Shown here: positions 13,457 through 22,974 of the stretch, piece by piece
How the letters are laid out: each line of letters begins with the position of its first letter
Position numbering within the stretch: the stretch's first letter is position 1
Assembly (NCBI RefSeq): GCF_000495435.3
Contig: NZ_AXUN02000233.1
Span: forward strand, 1 to 52,013
DNA: 52,013 bases
From: Youngiibacter fragilis 232.1
GTDB taxonomy: Bacteria; Bacillota; Clostridia; Clostridiales; Clostridiaceae
Direction of reading: 5' to 3'
Position numbers and translations under genes: made by a program
Notes under the pieces: model-generated
What the model was told of the DNA's origin: nothing
Database searches by the model: none
The model's input: only the letters and a program-made list of their open reading frames with translations

Positions 13457-13972
13457 TCAGAAATAGCCCATCATGGCCTTGATTTTCGCTTCACAGCATC
13501 CGGATATCTTGTATTTCACGATATCCACCGCTGCATCCCTGTGCCTTCTCACCGCTACGGTTTCACCGCAGGTTGAGCACACCAGCTTATAGCCCTTCTT
13601 CCTTATAACCCTTGTTCCTGGAGCAGTGAAAAGAGTGTCATCAGGAATCCCGAGGGATCTGCATACGTTCTTGAATACAGCATTGTGCCCGTTGTTCCTT
13701 CCTGTGGTCACATTGGCATAGAAATGCGCATATTCATGTATTATCACGTTCCTGACAACTTCCTCGTCAAACTCCCCTGAAAGCAGCCTTGCGGAAAACC
13801 TGAACTCATGTGCCTTCACCTTTCCGTCCTTCTCCTTGAAGACAAAGGAACCCATTGTCTTCTCCATCCTGTCGCTTATGCTCACAGGGATGCCTTTCGT
13901 ACTTAATCCGGCCCTTTCACCTGTCTCAGTCAGGACCCTTTCAACCTCATTAAGATTCCATATCTTGTGCAT
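13457..13972 (-). CDS. SprT-like zinc metalloprotein
   Basis: A 171-residue protein with the zinc-protease motif HEYAH near residues 91-95 and a third ligand region NGHNAVFKNVCRSLG, then a C-terminal zinc-binding segment (CSTCGE ... CC). This is the SprT/YpjP-like arrangement, related to the protease domain of Spartan, which degrades DNA-protein crosslinks in eukaryotes. The bacterial members are poorly characterised. I chose the ATG at 13972 because GGGTGG stands just before it; a start four codons upstream lacks a ribosome site. It is followed by a terminator and therefore is probably expressed alone. Confidence 0.8.
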   Translation of the reverse strand: MHKIWNLNEVERVLTETGERAGLSTKGIPVSISDRMEKTMGSFVFKEKDGKVKAHEFRFSARLLSGEFDEEVVRNVIIHEYAHFYANVTTGRNNGHNAVFKNVCRSLGIPDDTLFTAPGTRVIRKKGYKLVCSTCGETVAVRRHRDAAVDIVKYKISGCCEAKIKAMMGYF

Positions 13973-13985
13973 GCTACCACCCATT

Positions 13986-14010
13986 AAGAAAGGCCAGAAT
14001 TATCTGGCCT
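13986..14010 (-). terminator. Terminator of the 64-residue gene
   Basis: AGGCCAGA and TCTGGCCT form an 8-bp stem with a 4-base loop; on the minus strand TTCTT follows. It lies between the small gene and the SprT-like gene. Confidence 0.65.
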
Positions 14011-14020
14011 CCATTTCACT

Positions 14021-14215
14021 TTATTTGCCCCTCTTCTTCTGTGCAGTTGATTTCTCCTTGTGCATGAAGTTATTGTCGTGGCTTATCCCGGCAGGATTAA
14101 CCTTTTCCCTGGTGACGTCACTGTGCTCGATGATCTTGTTGACATCAACGTTCGTATCAGGATCGTCGTGCTTCTTTATGATTCCAGCCTTCTTCTTGAT
14201 GTCCTCGATACTCAA
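14021..14215 (-). CDS. Small charged hypothetical protein (64 residues)
   Basis: I do not recognise this protein. It is highly charged, begins MSIEDIKKKAGIIKKHDD and ends in a basic tail (KEKSTAQKKRGK); no membrane segment, cysteine pair or repeat is visible. The TTG start at 14215 is chosen because AAGGAGG lies just before it and a TGTTATAAT promoter box lies some 26 bases upstream of that. The open frame extends 77 codons further upstream, but that extension would contain the promoter. It is flanked by its own promoter and terminator, so it is a self-contained small gene. Confidence 0.7.
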   Translation of the reverse strand: MSIEDIKKKAGIIKKHDDPDTNVDVNKIIEHSDVTREKVNPAGISHDNNFMHKEKSTAQKKRGK

Positions 14216-14240
14216 AGAAATCGCCTCCTTGTTTTTAAAG

Positions 14241-14249
14241 ATTATAACA
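14241..14249 (-). promoter_or_regulatory. Extended -10 promoter of the 64-residue gene
   Basis: TGTTATAAT on the minus strand, a perfect extended -10, about 26 bases before the TTG start and just upstream of its AAGGAGG. Confidence 0.65.
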
Positions 14250-14402
14250 TCAAAATGTTTTGATTCTGTGTACAATCGATTAACAAAAACGCTTCCCGGC
14301 AACTCATGCAGGCGCACAAACCCAGGAAAAATTCCAATGGCGAAAAGCATGAGCTTTCCGCCATGATATCGCTTGAAACTAACCCACTTGCCTGACATTA
14401 GG

Positions 14403-14705
14403 TCAGGCGGTGTTGAACAGGCTTTCGACCAGCCTGCCCTCAGCATAAAGCTTCCTGATGTTGAATATCTTGTCCAGTGTTATCCTTATCTCGTCCTTGA
14501 GCGGATACCTCATGTCGATATACAGGTTTACTCCGTCCTTCTCATACTTGACAAAGCGTTCGGCGTGCTTCGGAACCCCGACATATATGCTTGGCACCGG
14601 ATGAACCCATGAAATGCGACCCATCGCATTTGCAACCACTATATATACGTTATTACCTTTTTCGACTATGAAATCCATTGCCTCTGGTGAAATTTTGATC
14701 CTCAT
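14403..14705 (-). CDS. CC/Se-motif-family paralogue lacking the cysteine motif
   Basis: A 100-residue protein, the third of three tandem paralogues (here, 14852 and 15185). All three share an N-terminal ISPEAMDFIVEKG-like segment, a central IYVGxPK, and a C-terminal DNIxxIxKLYAE. In the other two the turn before IYVG carries cysteine (GCCTGAAP or GCFSGATP); here it reads RISWVHPVP, with no cysteine. The family is known as a small CC or Cys-Sec motif family distantly like HesB/IscA; its role is unproven. The ATG at 14705 has AGAGGTG six bases upstream. Loss of the motif suggests a changed or lost function. Confidence 0.7.
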   Translation of the reverse strand: MRIKISPEAMDFIVEKGNNVYIVVANAMGRISWVHPVPSIYVGVPKHAERFVKYEKDGVNLYIDMRYPLKDEIRITLDKIFNIRKLYAEGRLVESLFNTA

Positions 14706-14851
14706 TTTAAGCACCTCTTTTACAGGCTATTGATGGAAGGTTATATCTCCTCCATCATAGTCATTGTAGCATCCATAATTCATTTCCATGTGTACACACT
14801 TTTAAAAGCCTGTGAATTATTGATAACAATTCTCAATTAGGTGCAATTCTT

Positions 14852-15139
14852 CTATTCCTCTACGCTCTTTGCCTCGACATAGAGCTTCTTTATCATAAGT
14901 ATGTTGTCCAGCGAGACGTTTATCACATTCCTTATGACATATCTCCTGTCTACATATACGCTTACGCCTTCGTCCTCAACAAGTTCGAACCTTGTCGTAT
15001 CCTTTGGTTTTCCTACATATATTGAAAGTATTGGAGTAGCTCCGCTGAAGCAGCCCTGTGAGTTCGCCTCATTGATATAGACTACTCCGCCCTTCTGAAT
15101 TATGAAATCCCTTGCTTCCTTTGTGATGTTTACGTTCAT
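14852..15139 (-). CDS. CC/Se-motif-family protein, single-cysteine variant
   Basis: A 95-residue paralogue of its two neighbours. It begins MNVNITKEARDFIIQKG, has INEANSQGCFSGATP at about residues 22-36, then IYVGKPKDTTRF and a DNILMIKKLYVEA tail. The first cysteine of the expected CC pair is kept and the second is Phe. In selenoprotein members of the family one of these positions can be selenocysteine, but no in-frame TGA occurs here. GGAGG lies seven bases before the ATG. Cytoplasmic by appearance (no signal or membrane segment). Function unknown. Confidence 0.75.
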   Translation of the reverse strand: MNVNITKEARDFIIQKGGVVYINEANSQGCFSGATPILSIYVGKPKDTTRFELVEDEGVSVYVDRRYVIRNVINVSLDNILMIKKLYVEAKSVEE

Positions 15140-15184
15140 TACTGACCCTCCATATCTAAGACTTCCTGCATAAACTTACTTAAC

Positions 15185-15511
15185 TTAATCTTCGGTTACC
15201 CTTGCTTCAGCATAGAGCCTCTTGATCATGATTATGTTGTCGAGTGAAATCCTCACCGGATTCCTGCCTACATATTTCCTGTCCACGTATACCTTGATTC
15301 CGTCAACCTCTACCAAGGTAAACCTTGTAATATCCTTGGGGGCTCCGACATAAGCCGTCAATATGGGAGCCGCACCTGTGCAGCAGCCGTGAATTCCACC
15401 CTCATTTACATAGCAAGCTCCGCCCTTTGAAACTATGAACTCCCTGGCTTCAGAGGTCATATTTACCTTTAAGTCATACTTACTGTGTTCTAAAGACTGC
15501 AAATGTCCCAT
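15185..15511 (-). CDS. CC/Se-motif-family protein with intact CC motif
   Basis: The first and most complete of three tandem paralogues, about 108 residues from the upstream ATG. It carries NEGGIHGCCTGAAP with both cysteines, then AYVGAPKDITRF and DNIIMIKRLYAEA. The start is uncertain: the ATG at 15511 has AAAGGAG only one base away, a TTG three codons later has it ten bases away, and an ATG (MTSEAREF) has AAAGGT nearby. The short HesB-like fold with a CC turn suggests binding of a metal, cluster or thiol ligand; this is inference. An extended -10-like TGGTATGAT lies some 60 bases upstream on the minus strand. Confidence 0.75.
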   Translation of the reverse strand: MGHLQSLEHSKYDLKVNMTSEAREFIVSKGGACYVNEGGIHGCCTGAAPILTAYVGAPKDITRFTLVEVDGIKVYVDRKYVGRNPVRISLDNIIMIKRLYAEARVTED

Positions 15512-15726
15512 GCTCCTTTCTTACAAATACTGATAAGCTGCGATGTCTCATTTCTACATATCCTTATGGTAAATCATACCATATTATTCCTAAAAAACTC
15601 TAAATTTCTTGTATCTGTACAGTGCTCTGCATGGCTTAACATTTCTCCCCGTATACCTCATGCAGATCCATTTATCAGGATTTCCATTCACTGAATCTTA
15701 ACATGCCTGATACCGGCCTGGTGGCT

Positions 15727-15732
15727 TATAAT
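15727..15732 (+). promoter_or_regulatory. -10 box of the HAD phosphatase gene
   Basis: TATAAT stands about 58 bases before the start of the HAD gene. The -35 position is weak. Identified by consensus and position. Confidence 0.5.
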
Positions 15733-15789
15733 GATAAGAGAATCAAAGAAATCCAATATTCATGACAAAAATGGAACGGAGGATAAGAG

Positions 15790-16629
15790 ATGAGCGGAAA
15801 TAAGATACTCTTCATTGATGTTGACGGTACTCTTGTAGACTATCAGAACAACATTCCGGAAAGCGCAGTCAATGCGATACGGACAGCACGGAAGAATGGG
15901 CACCGCGTCTATATATGTACCGGAAGGAGCAGGTCCGAGGTATATCAGAACATCTGGGACATCGGCCTTGACGGCATGATCGGAGGTAACGGAAGCTATG
16001 TGGAGGATGACGGGTATGTCGTAATGCACCAGAGGATCACTCCTGAGCAGGCCAGGCGGATAGTGGACTGGCTCCATTCGAGAAAGCTTGAATTCTATCT
16101 CGAATCAAACAGCGGCCTCTACGCCAGCGAACGCTTTGAAGAGGTCGGGGAGCCTGTCATACGTGAGTATTCTGCTGGAAAAGGAAATGCCAAGGCCGCC
16201 TCAATAACAGTCCGCGAGGCTTTCCCCGAGATGATCTTCGGAGGCGAGCTCTACAGGGATGACCTCAACAAGGTCAGCTTCGTACTTTCAAGCTACAAGG
16301 ATTTCCTTGATGCCCGCAGTGAATTCCCAGACCTTAAGGCAAATACCTGGGGAGGCAAGGGAGAGCATCCTCTGTTCGGTGACCTTGGAGTCAAGGGAAT
16401 CGACAAGGCAAACGCTGTCCATCAGCTTCTCGAGCATCTCGGTGCAGACGTCGAGGACACCATAGCCTTCGGGGATGCGAACATAGACATACCGATGTTC
16501 GAATATTGCGCAAAGAGCTGTTGCATGGGAAGCGGCGGGGATGAGGCCAAAAGAGCTGCAGACTTCGTCACCACCGACGTAGACAAGGACGGTTTGTACA
16601 ATGCATTCGTGCATTTCGGGCTTATCTGA
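15790..16629 (+). CDS. Cof-type HAD-IIB phosphatase
   Basis: A 279-residue haloacid-dehalogenase phosphatase of the Cof subfamily, which typically dephosphorylates sugar phosphates, nucleotides or cofactors such as FMN or PLP. Motif I is DVDGTL (residues 10-15), motif II is CTGRSRS near 42-48, the C2-type cap lies between, and motif III/IV is K near 212 with AFGDANIDIPMFEY near 227-240. GGAGG precedes the ATG. It stands alone, with its own -10 and a strong terminator. Substrate cannot be told from sequence. A second Cof-type protein lies at 22975. Confidence 0.9.
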   Translation: MSGNKILFIDVDGTLVDYQNNIPESAVNAIRTARKNGHRVYICTGRSRSEVYQNIWDIGLDGMIGGNGSYVEDDGYVVMHQRITPEQARRIVDWLHSRKLEFYLESNSGLYASERFEEVGEPVIREYSAGKGNAKAASITVREAFPEMIFGGELYRDDLNKVSFVLSSYKDFLDARSEFPDLKANTWGGKGEHPLFGDLGVKGIDKANAVHQLLEHLGADVEDTIAFGDANIDIPMFEYCAKSCCMGSGGDEAKRAADFVTTDVDKDGLYNAFVHFGLI

Positions 16630-16656
16630 AATAGCCCTTAAAAAACATATCATTAA

Positions 16657-16692
16657 AGGCACCACTAGTTTCTGCTAGTGGTGCCTTATTCT
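16657..16692 (+). terminator. Terminator of the HAD gene at 15790
   Basis: AGGCACCACTAG and CTAGTGGTGCCT form a perfect 12-bp stem with a 6-base loop, followed by TTATTCT. It could work in both directions. Confidence 0.75.
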
Positions 16693-16886
16693 GCAGAACA
16701 ACATTTTATTCTGATTCACGATATGCTGACAAGTGATATTTAATCCTATCTGAAAAGTTCATTACAGCAACCGATATTATACAAACAAATATGAACGATT
16801 CTGAGGCTGACACGTATTTTTAAAGATGCGGAATGGCAAATCATCTCATTATCCTAATGAAGTAATAGGTATGTGCATTAACTACC

Positions 16887-17894
16887 TTACTTCTTAACCA
16901 GCTTCTTATACATCTGCCTGCTGCTGCTAGGTTTATCAGGTATGGTCATTGCTACATAACCCATTTCCAAAGCAGGCAACAGGTATTTATCTCTGAATGA
17001 TTGCCTATGCTTCAATCCCAAAAGCTCCATTAAATCCTTCGTAGAATATTCCTTATCACTCATGACTCCCAGCAACTTCTCGACTTGTTCGGTGACTTGT
17101 TCGGTGACCTGTGCGGTGACCTGTGCGTTTTCTGCAAGTTCCCTTAATGCATCATAAATAGCAGTCAGAACAAAATCGATGAATTTGCCAGAGTCAGCGC
17201 TATGATCACATTCTCCCAACACTTTGTAATATTCATCCTGTCTCTCCTTGATCAACGTCTCTATAGGCAGCCATCCAAACAACGGCTTCCATTTGTAGAG
17301 AATCAGTGTCTGCCACATTCGCCCCATTCTGCCATTCCCATCAGCAAAAGGATGAATGAATTCAAATTCATAGTGAAATACACAGCTTTTAATCAGCGGA
17401 TGTACCTCTGATTCATTTGCCCACTCTACCAGGTCTTTTATAAGGTGTGGTACCTGGGTTGCCGGTGGAGCCATATGTACCAATTGTTCTCCTGCAAATA
17501 CTCCTACCCCGCCGCTTCGATATGTACCAGCTTCCTTAGTCAGGTCCTTCATCAGTACCTTGTGGGCCAAAAGAAGATCCTCGATTGAGTATGGGTTTAA
17601 CTCAAGAAGTCTTTCATATGCCTCAAAAGCGTTCTTAACTTCGCATATTTCATCCGGTGATCCAAGGACTCGCTTTCCATTGATGATATCTGTCATCTGA
17701 TCTAAAGATAACGAATTGTTTTCAATGGCTAACGATGCATGGATTGTCCGGATTCGACTGTCTCTCCTTAGCCTTGGATTGTTGCTCATTTTATCACTTA
17801 TTGCAATTTCGACAATGATTTCTGTAATCTCAGAAATCAGATTGACCGTTCTGTTTGATATTGTATATGGCGGAACATATCCATTTTTGCTCAT
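16887..17894 (-). CDS. Fic domain protein with C-terminal winged-helix-like region
   Basis: Fic proteins usually transfer AMP from ATP onto a protein hydroxyl. The core motif HPFADGNGRMGR is complete, including the catalytic His. An inhibitory helix motif SLAIEN near residue 54 precedes it, so this is a class II Fic protein whose activity is self-restrained. After the core comes a short QVT repeat (AQVTAQVTEQVTEQVEKLL) and then a DNA-binding-like segment (STKDLMELLGLKHRQSFR) typical of Fic/DUF4172-like regulators. The start at 17894 follows GTGAGG; a TTG 33 bases upstream is less likely. The base composition is more AT-rich than neighbouring housekeeping genes, and it lies next to a DUF4143 ATPase, suggesting acquired DNA. 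Target unknown. Confidence 0.88.
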   Translation of the reverse strand: MSKNGYVPPYTISNRTVNLISEITEIIVEIAISDKMSNNPRLRRDSRIRTIHASLAIENNSLSLDQMTDIINGKRVLGSPDEICEVKNAFEAYERLLELNPYSIEDLLLAHKVLMKDLTKEAGTYRSGGVGVFAGEQLVHMAPPATQVPHLIKDLVEWANESEVHPLIKSCVFHYEFEFIHPFADGNGRMGRMWQTLILYKWKPLFGWLPIETLIKERQDEYYKVLGECDHSADSGKFIDFVLTAIYDALRELAENAQVTAQVTEQVTEQVEKLLGVMSDKEYSTKDLMELLGLKHRQSFRDKYLLPALEMGYVAMTIPDKPSSSRQMYKKLVKK

Positions 17895-18091
17895 GGTATC
17901 CTCACTGATGTGTAAAATTCGCTTCAATATATTATTACTATTGTTTTATACTTCTACTTAATTATATCATATTACCTAATAATAAGACTGTCCGATTCTA
18001 TTTAGAGGCTTTTCGAATTAAATTTTTGTTTTTGAGTTTCTCTTTCCAGCTAAGAGCACTGCAAATACAAAAAATGGTCCAATTCAATTGC

Positions 18092-19369
18092 TCATGCTCT
18101 CAATGCAGTAATAGGGATTACGTATACCCCATCCTTCCTCTTATACGCTGCAACTGACATTCCACATATCACACAAAGTACAGATGGCACTTTCCCATGT
18201 GGATCATCCGCAATTTCCCTGCTCAATTTTGTAAGGCTTTCTGCTGCTTTATCTATCTGGTTCGCACCAAGCTTTATATCAAATGCGCACCATCTTCCAT
18301 CCTTCAACTCTATGACTGCATCTACTTCCCTGCTCCTGTAGTCCTGATAATGATATAGATTTGCGCCAAATGATTCCGCATATATCTTCAAGTCACGCTC
18401 ACAGAGTGATTCAAACAGGAAACCTAACGTCTCCAGGTCATTCAGAAGCATTTCAGGAGTCGCCTTCATTAGTGCACATGCCAATGATGGATCTGCAAAA
18501 TGCCTCTTCTCTGCCTGTTTAACACGTACTGATGACCGGATGCGGGTAGAATATGGCTGCTGATTATCAATAATGAACAACCTTGAAAGTATATCAAGAT
18601 AACTTGCAATTGTTGCCACATCAATGTCTTCATCATCTGCAGAACTTATGTCATTTTTCAACTTTTTAATTGTTGCTGTTGTACCTTCGTTTCTTGCCAG
18701 GGATTTCAACAGCAGATTCATTTTTGCAGTGTCCCGTTTTATTCCATCTATTCGATAAACATCATCATTGACTATAGCCTTCAGGTATTCTGCAGGAACC
18801 AGCCCTGCTTTTTTCTCAGGAACATTCAGATTGCCGGGCCACCCACCTCTGATGATAAGATGTATGATGTTCTTCAGATCAACATCTCCTGTCATTGCTG
18901 AAACATCTTCTCCATTACAGATTGACTCAAGTGACACCTTCCCGCTTGAATCGCCTGATTCGAATAATGACATGGGTCTCATTCTTATGGTTGCAATCCT
19001 TCCCGCCCCGCTGTGCATTATTCCCTTATGATTAGGTGTAGCTGAACCAGTCAAAATGTACTTGCCCTTATCTTTTTCCTGATCCACCTTATGTCTTACA
19101 GCGTCCCACAATTGGGGCACTTCCTGCCATTCATCTATCAGTCTTGGATTTTCCCCTTCAAGTACAAGGGCCGGATTCAACTCTGCCAATCTCCTGTTCT
19201 GAAAATTACCTGCCGGATCTCCAATCAAAATTTCACTCTTGCAATGATATGATGAAGTCCATGTCTTTCCACACCACTTTGGGCCCTCAATACATACTGC
19301 TCCAAAAACGGACAGGTAGTCTTCAATCTTGCTATCTATGATTCGCGGTCTGTAATCCGATAAATTCAT
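18092..19369 (-). CDS. AAA+ ATPase with C-terminal DUF4143 domain
   Basis: A 425-residue ATPase of the large, poorly understood ATP-binding/DUF4143 family. Walker A reads GPKWCGKTWTS near residue 31, a Walker B-like LIDEWQEVPQLWD follows near 91, and sensor-like TGSATPNHKG near 116. The C-terminal half has FESLCERDLKIYAESFG and the nuclease-like REVDAVIELKDGRWCAFDIKLG, the PD-(D/E)xK-resembling signature of DUF4143. AGGAGGA lies before the ATG at 19369. Immediately upstream are four 23-bp tandem repeats. A second family member is at 25187. Often strain-variable; function unknown. Confidence 0.85.
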   Translation of the reverse strand: MNLSDYRPRIIDSKIEDYLSVFGAVCIEGPKWCGKTWTSSYHCKSEILIGDPAGNFQNRRLAELNPALVLEGENPRLIDEWQEVPQLWDAVRHKVDQEKDKGKYILTGSATPNHKGIMHSGAGRIATIRMRPMSLFESGDSSGKVSLESICNGEDVSAMTGDVDLKNIIHLIIRGGWPGNLNVPEKKAGLVPAEYLKAIVNDDVYRIDGIKRDTAKMNLLLKSLARNEGTTATIKKLKNDISSADDEDIDVATIASYLDILSRLFIIDNQQPYSTRIRSSVRVKQAEKRHFADPSLACALMKATPEMLLNDLETLGFLFESLCERDLKIYAESFGANLYHYQDYRSREVDAVIELKDGRWCAFDIKLGANQIDKAAESLTKLSREIADDPHGKVPSVLCVICGMSVAAYKRKDGVYVIPITALRA

Positions 19370-19400
19370 TACCACTCCTCCTCCTAACTACAGCATATCC

Positions 19401-19492
19401 TATTCCTTGTAATTTCACAATTCCATTCATTGTGATTTTGCATTTCCATTCCTTGTGATTTCATAATTACATTCCTTGTGATTTCAAGCCCC
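19401..19492. repeat. Four 23-bp tandem repeats upstream of the DUF4143 ATPase
   Basis: Four imperfect units with an exact 23-base period at 19401, 19424, 19447 and 19470. The core CATTCCTTGTGATTTCA is shared, with one to three changes per unit; a fifth, badly worn unit may follow at 19493. They lie 32 to 123 bases upstream of the ATPase start, between it and the guaA terminator. The regular phase, close to two helical turns, suggests a multi-site operator, but a simple duplication is possible. Confidence 0.8.
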
Positions 19493-19551
19493 TGCTTTGC
19501 GATTTTTATTCCTATAACATCTTTTGCCTTTTTTATTTATTTGCTTTCATG

Positions 19552-19584
19552 AAAAAAGCTGAAGGCCATTTACTGACCTTCAGC
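19552..19584 (-). terminator. Terminator of guaBA
   Basis: GCTGAAGG pairs with CCTTCAGC; on the minus strand six Ts follow directly. It lies just after the guaA stop. Confidence 0.85.
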
Positions 19585-19595
19585 GTATATGTAGC

Positions 19596-21128
19596 TTATT
19601 CGAACTCTATTGTAGCAGGCGGCTTTGAGGTTATGTCGTAAACTACCCTGTTTACTCCCTTTACCTCATTTACTATCCTTCTGCTTACGATATCCAGGAC
19701 ATCATATGGTATCCTTGACCAGTCTGAGGTCATTCCGTCGATTGAGTTGACTGCCCTAAGGACTATCATGTGTGAATATGTCCTTTCGTCGCCCATTACT
19801 CCAACGGACCTTACGTTTGGAAGTGCAGCGAAATACTGCCATATGGTCTCGTCAAGGTGAGCCTTTGCAATCTCTTCCCTGTATATGGCATCAGCTTCCC
19901 TTACAATGTGGAGCTTCTCTTCAGTGAGTTCTCCGAGAACCCTGATTCCAAGACCAGGTCCCGGGAATGGCTGCCTGTATACAAGGTCGTGCGGTATTCC
20001 AAGCTCTTCTCCAAGCTTCCTGACCTCATCCTTGAACAGCTCCCTGAGCGGCTCTATGAGCTTCAGCTTCATGTCTTCAGGAAGTCCGCCCACGTTGTGG
20101 TGGCTCTTGATAACCGCTGAGGTTCCAGTACCTGACTCAACAACGTCAGGATATATGGTTCCCTGTACAAGGTAGTCTATGTCGCCAAGCTTGTTGGCCT
20201 CTTCTTCGAATACCCTTATGAACTCCTCGCCGATTATCTTTCTCTTCCTCTCTGGGTCTGATACGCCCTTGAGCTTTGAAAGGAACCTTTCCTCTGCATT
20301 TACCCTTATGAGGTTCATCTCAAACCTCTTCCTGAATATTTCCTCTACCATGTCGCCTTCGTCTTTCCTAAGAAGTCCGTGGTCGACGAATATGCAGGTA
20401 AGGTTCTTGCCTATGGCCTTATGTACAAGGACAGCTGCAACCGATGAGTCAACTCCGCCTGAAAGCGCGCAGATTACCTTTGAGTCCCCTGCAAGCTCCT
20501 TGACCTCCCTGATCTTCATGTCGCCATAGTCCTTCATCTCCCAGGTCTTCTCAGCCTTGCAGATGTTGTATATGAAGCTTTCGAGGATTTCAGTCCCAAG
20601 CTCGGTATGCACTACCTCAGGATGGAACTGTATTCCATAGAGTCTTCTCTCATCATTCTCCATACCAGCGACTTCGCAGTCTTTGGTTGAAGCTGATATC
20701 CTGAATCCTTCAGGAGCCCTGTGGACAGTGTCGCCATGGCTCATCCATACTATGGATTCCTTCCTCAGTCCGTCAAACAGAGTGGTGTTGTCCTCGAATG
20801 TTATCTCGGTCTTTCCGTATTCCTTGACATCACCTCTTACAACCTCTCCACCGAGAAGCTTTGTCATGAGCTGATGGCCGTAGCATATCCCGAGAACCGG
20901 AACTCCAAGCTCGAAGATCTCTGTGCTTATGGTCATTGAACCTTCAGCATTGACCGAGTTAGGGCCTCCTGTCAGTATTATGCCCACCGGATTCTTCTTC
21001 CTTATCTCGTCGACAGGCGTCCTGTTTGGTATCAGTTCGCTGAAAACACCAGCCTCCCTGACCCTTCTTGCTATTAACTGATTGTACTGACCTCCGAAGT
21101 CGATGACTACGATTCCCTTCTGTTCCAT
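19596..21128 (-). CDS. guaA: GMP synthase (glutamine-hydrolysing)
   Basis: Converts XMP to GMP with ATP and glutamine, the last step of GMP synthesis. The 510-residue protein has an N-terminal class I glutamine amidotransferase domain (nucleophile in GICYGHQLM near residue 83, His-Glu pair in FHPEVVHTE near 168), then the ATP pyrophosphatase domain with the PP-loop [12 protein letters not shown] near 225, and the C-terminal dimerisation domain ending [10 protein letters not shown]. Length is normal. AGGAGG lies four bases before the ATG. It starts eight bases after guaB, so both are under the guanine riboswitch upstream of guaB. Confidence 0.97.
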   Translation of the reverse strand: MEQKGIVVIDFGGQYNQLIARRVREAGVFSELIPNRTPVDEIRKKNPVGIILTGGPNSVNAEGSMTISTEIFELGVPVLGICYGHQLMTKLLGGEVVRGDVKEYGKTEITFEDNTTLFDGLRKESIVWMSHGDTVHRAPEGFRISASTKDCEVAGMENDERRLYGIQFHPEVVHTELGTEILESFIYNICKAEKTWEMKDYGDMKIREVKELAGDSKVICALSGGVDSSVAAVLVHKAIGKNLTCIFVDHGLLRKDEGDMVEEIFRKRFEMNLIRVNAEERFLSKLKGVSDPERKRKIIGEEFIRVFEEEANKLGDIDYLVQGTIYPDVVESGTGTSAVIKSHHNVGGLPEDMKLKLIEPLRELFKDEVRKLGEELGIPHDLVYRQPFPGPGLGIRVLGELTEEKLHIVREADAIYREEIAKAHLDETIWQYFAALPNVRSVGVMGDERTYSHMIVLRAVNSIDGMTSDWSRIPYDVLDIVSRRIVNEVKGVNRVVYDITSKPPATIEFE

Positions 21129-21136
21129 GGGACCTC

Positions 21137-22663
<1,527 letters not shown>

Positions 22664-22739
22664 CTATCACCCATAGACAGGAATTCAAATGGTTCCTTGT
22701 AGAGACGTCCTGCCTTATCCAGAACATATATGAGTATAG
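22664..22739 (-). promoter_or_regulatory. Guanine riboswitch (purine aptamer) controlling guaBA
   Basis: Read on the minus strand, the conserved purine-riboswitch parts appear in order: ACTCATATA (P1 and J1/2), a P2 hairpin with the L2 loop GATAAGG, GTCTCTAC (J2/3), a P3 hairpin AGGAA/TTCCT, and GTCTATGGGTGA (J3/1 and P1). The base that pairs with the ligand, just before TATGGG, is C, which specifies guanine; adenine riboswitches have U there. A strong terminator follows before guaB. With excess guanine the terminator should form and reduce GMP synthesis. Confidence 0.93.
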
Positions 22740-22762
22740 TTTCTTATTTAATTTTAAACTTA

Positions 22763-22791
22763 ATTATATCCATGTACCTGTACCATGTCAA
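22763..22791 (-). promoter_or_regulatory. Consensus sigma-A promoter of the guaBA transcript
   Basis: TTGACA and TATAAT, both perfect, are separated by exactly 17 bases on the minus strand, about 25 bases upstream of the riboswitch aptamer. Confidence 0.92.
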
Positions 22792-22947
22792 TTGAAGCCA
22801 TGCAAGAAAAGTTGTAAATTTACATAAACATTAAATCGAATCCTTCATATTTTCAGGCCATATTGAGAAAAATCCGTAAAGCAAGCAACCGCAATGGTTT
22901 ACACCGTTTCCAGATTCTGATAATATCGGCTGGATCAAATGATGTGC

Positions 22948-22956
22948 TGATATAAT
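22948..22956 (+). promoter_or_regulatory. Extended -10 promoter of the HAD gene at 22975
   Basis: TGATATAAT, a perfect extended -10, lies about 18 bases before the start codon and directly before the GGGAGGTGA ribosome site. The leader would be very short. Confidence 0.6.
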
Positions 22957-22974
22957 CTAAGGGAGGTGAATTGA

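Noticed and set aside
14216-14446. Upstream extension of the 64-residue gene to 141 residues
   Set aside because: The extension contains the promoter; AAGGAGG marks the TTG at 14215.
14852-15139. Selenoprotein reading of the single-cysteine paralogue
   Set aside because: The position of the missing cysteine is a Phe codon, not TGA, and no SECIS-like hairpin was seen beside it.
19401-19492. CRISPR array
   Set aside because: The 23-base units are adjacent with no spacers, and there are no cas genes.
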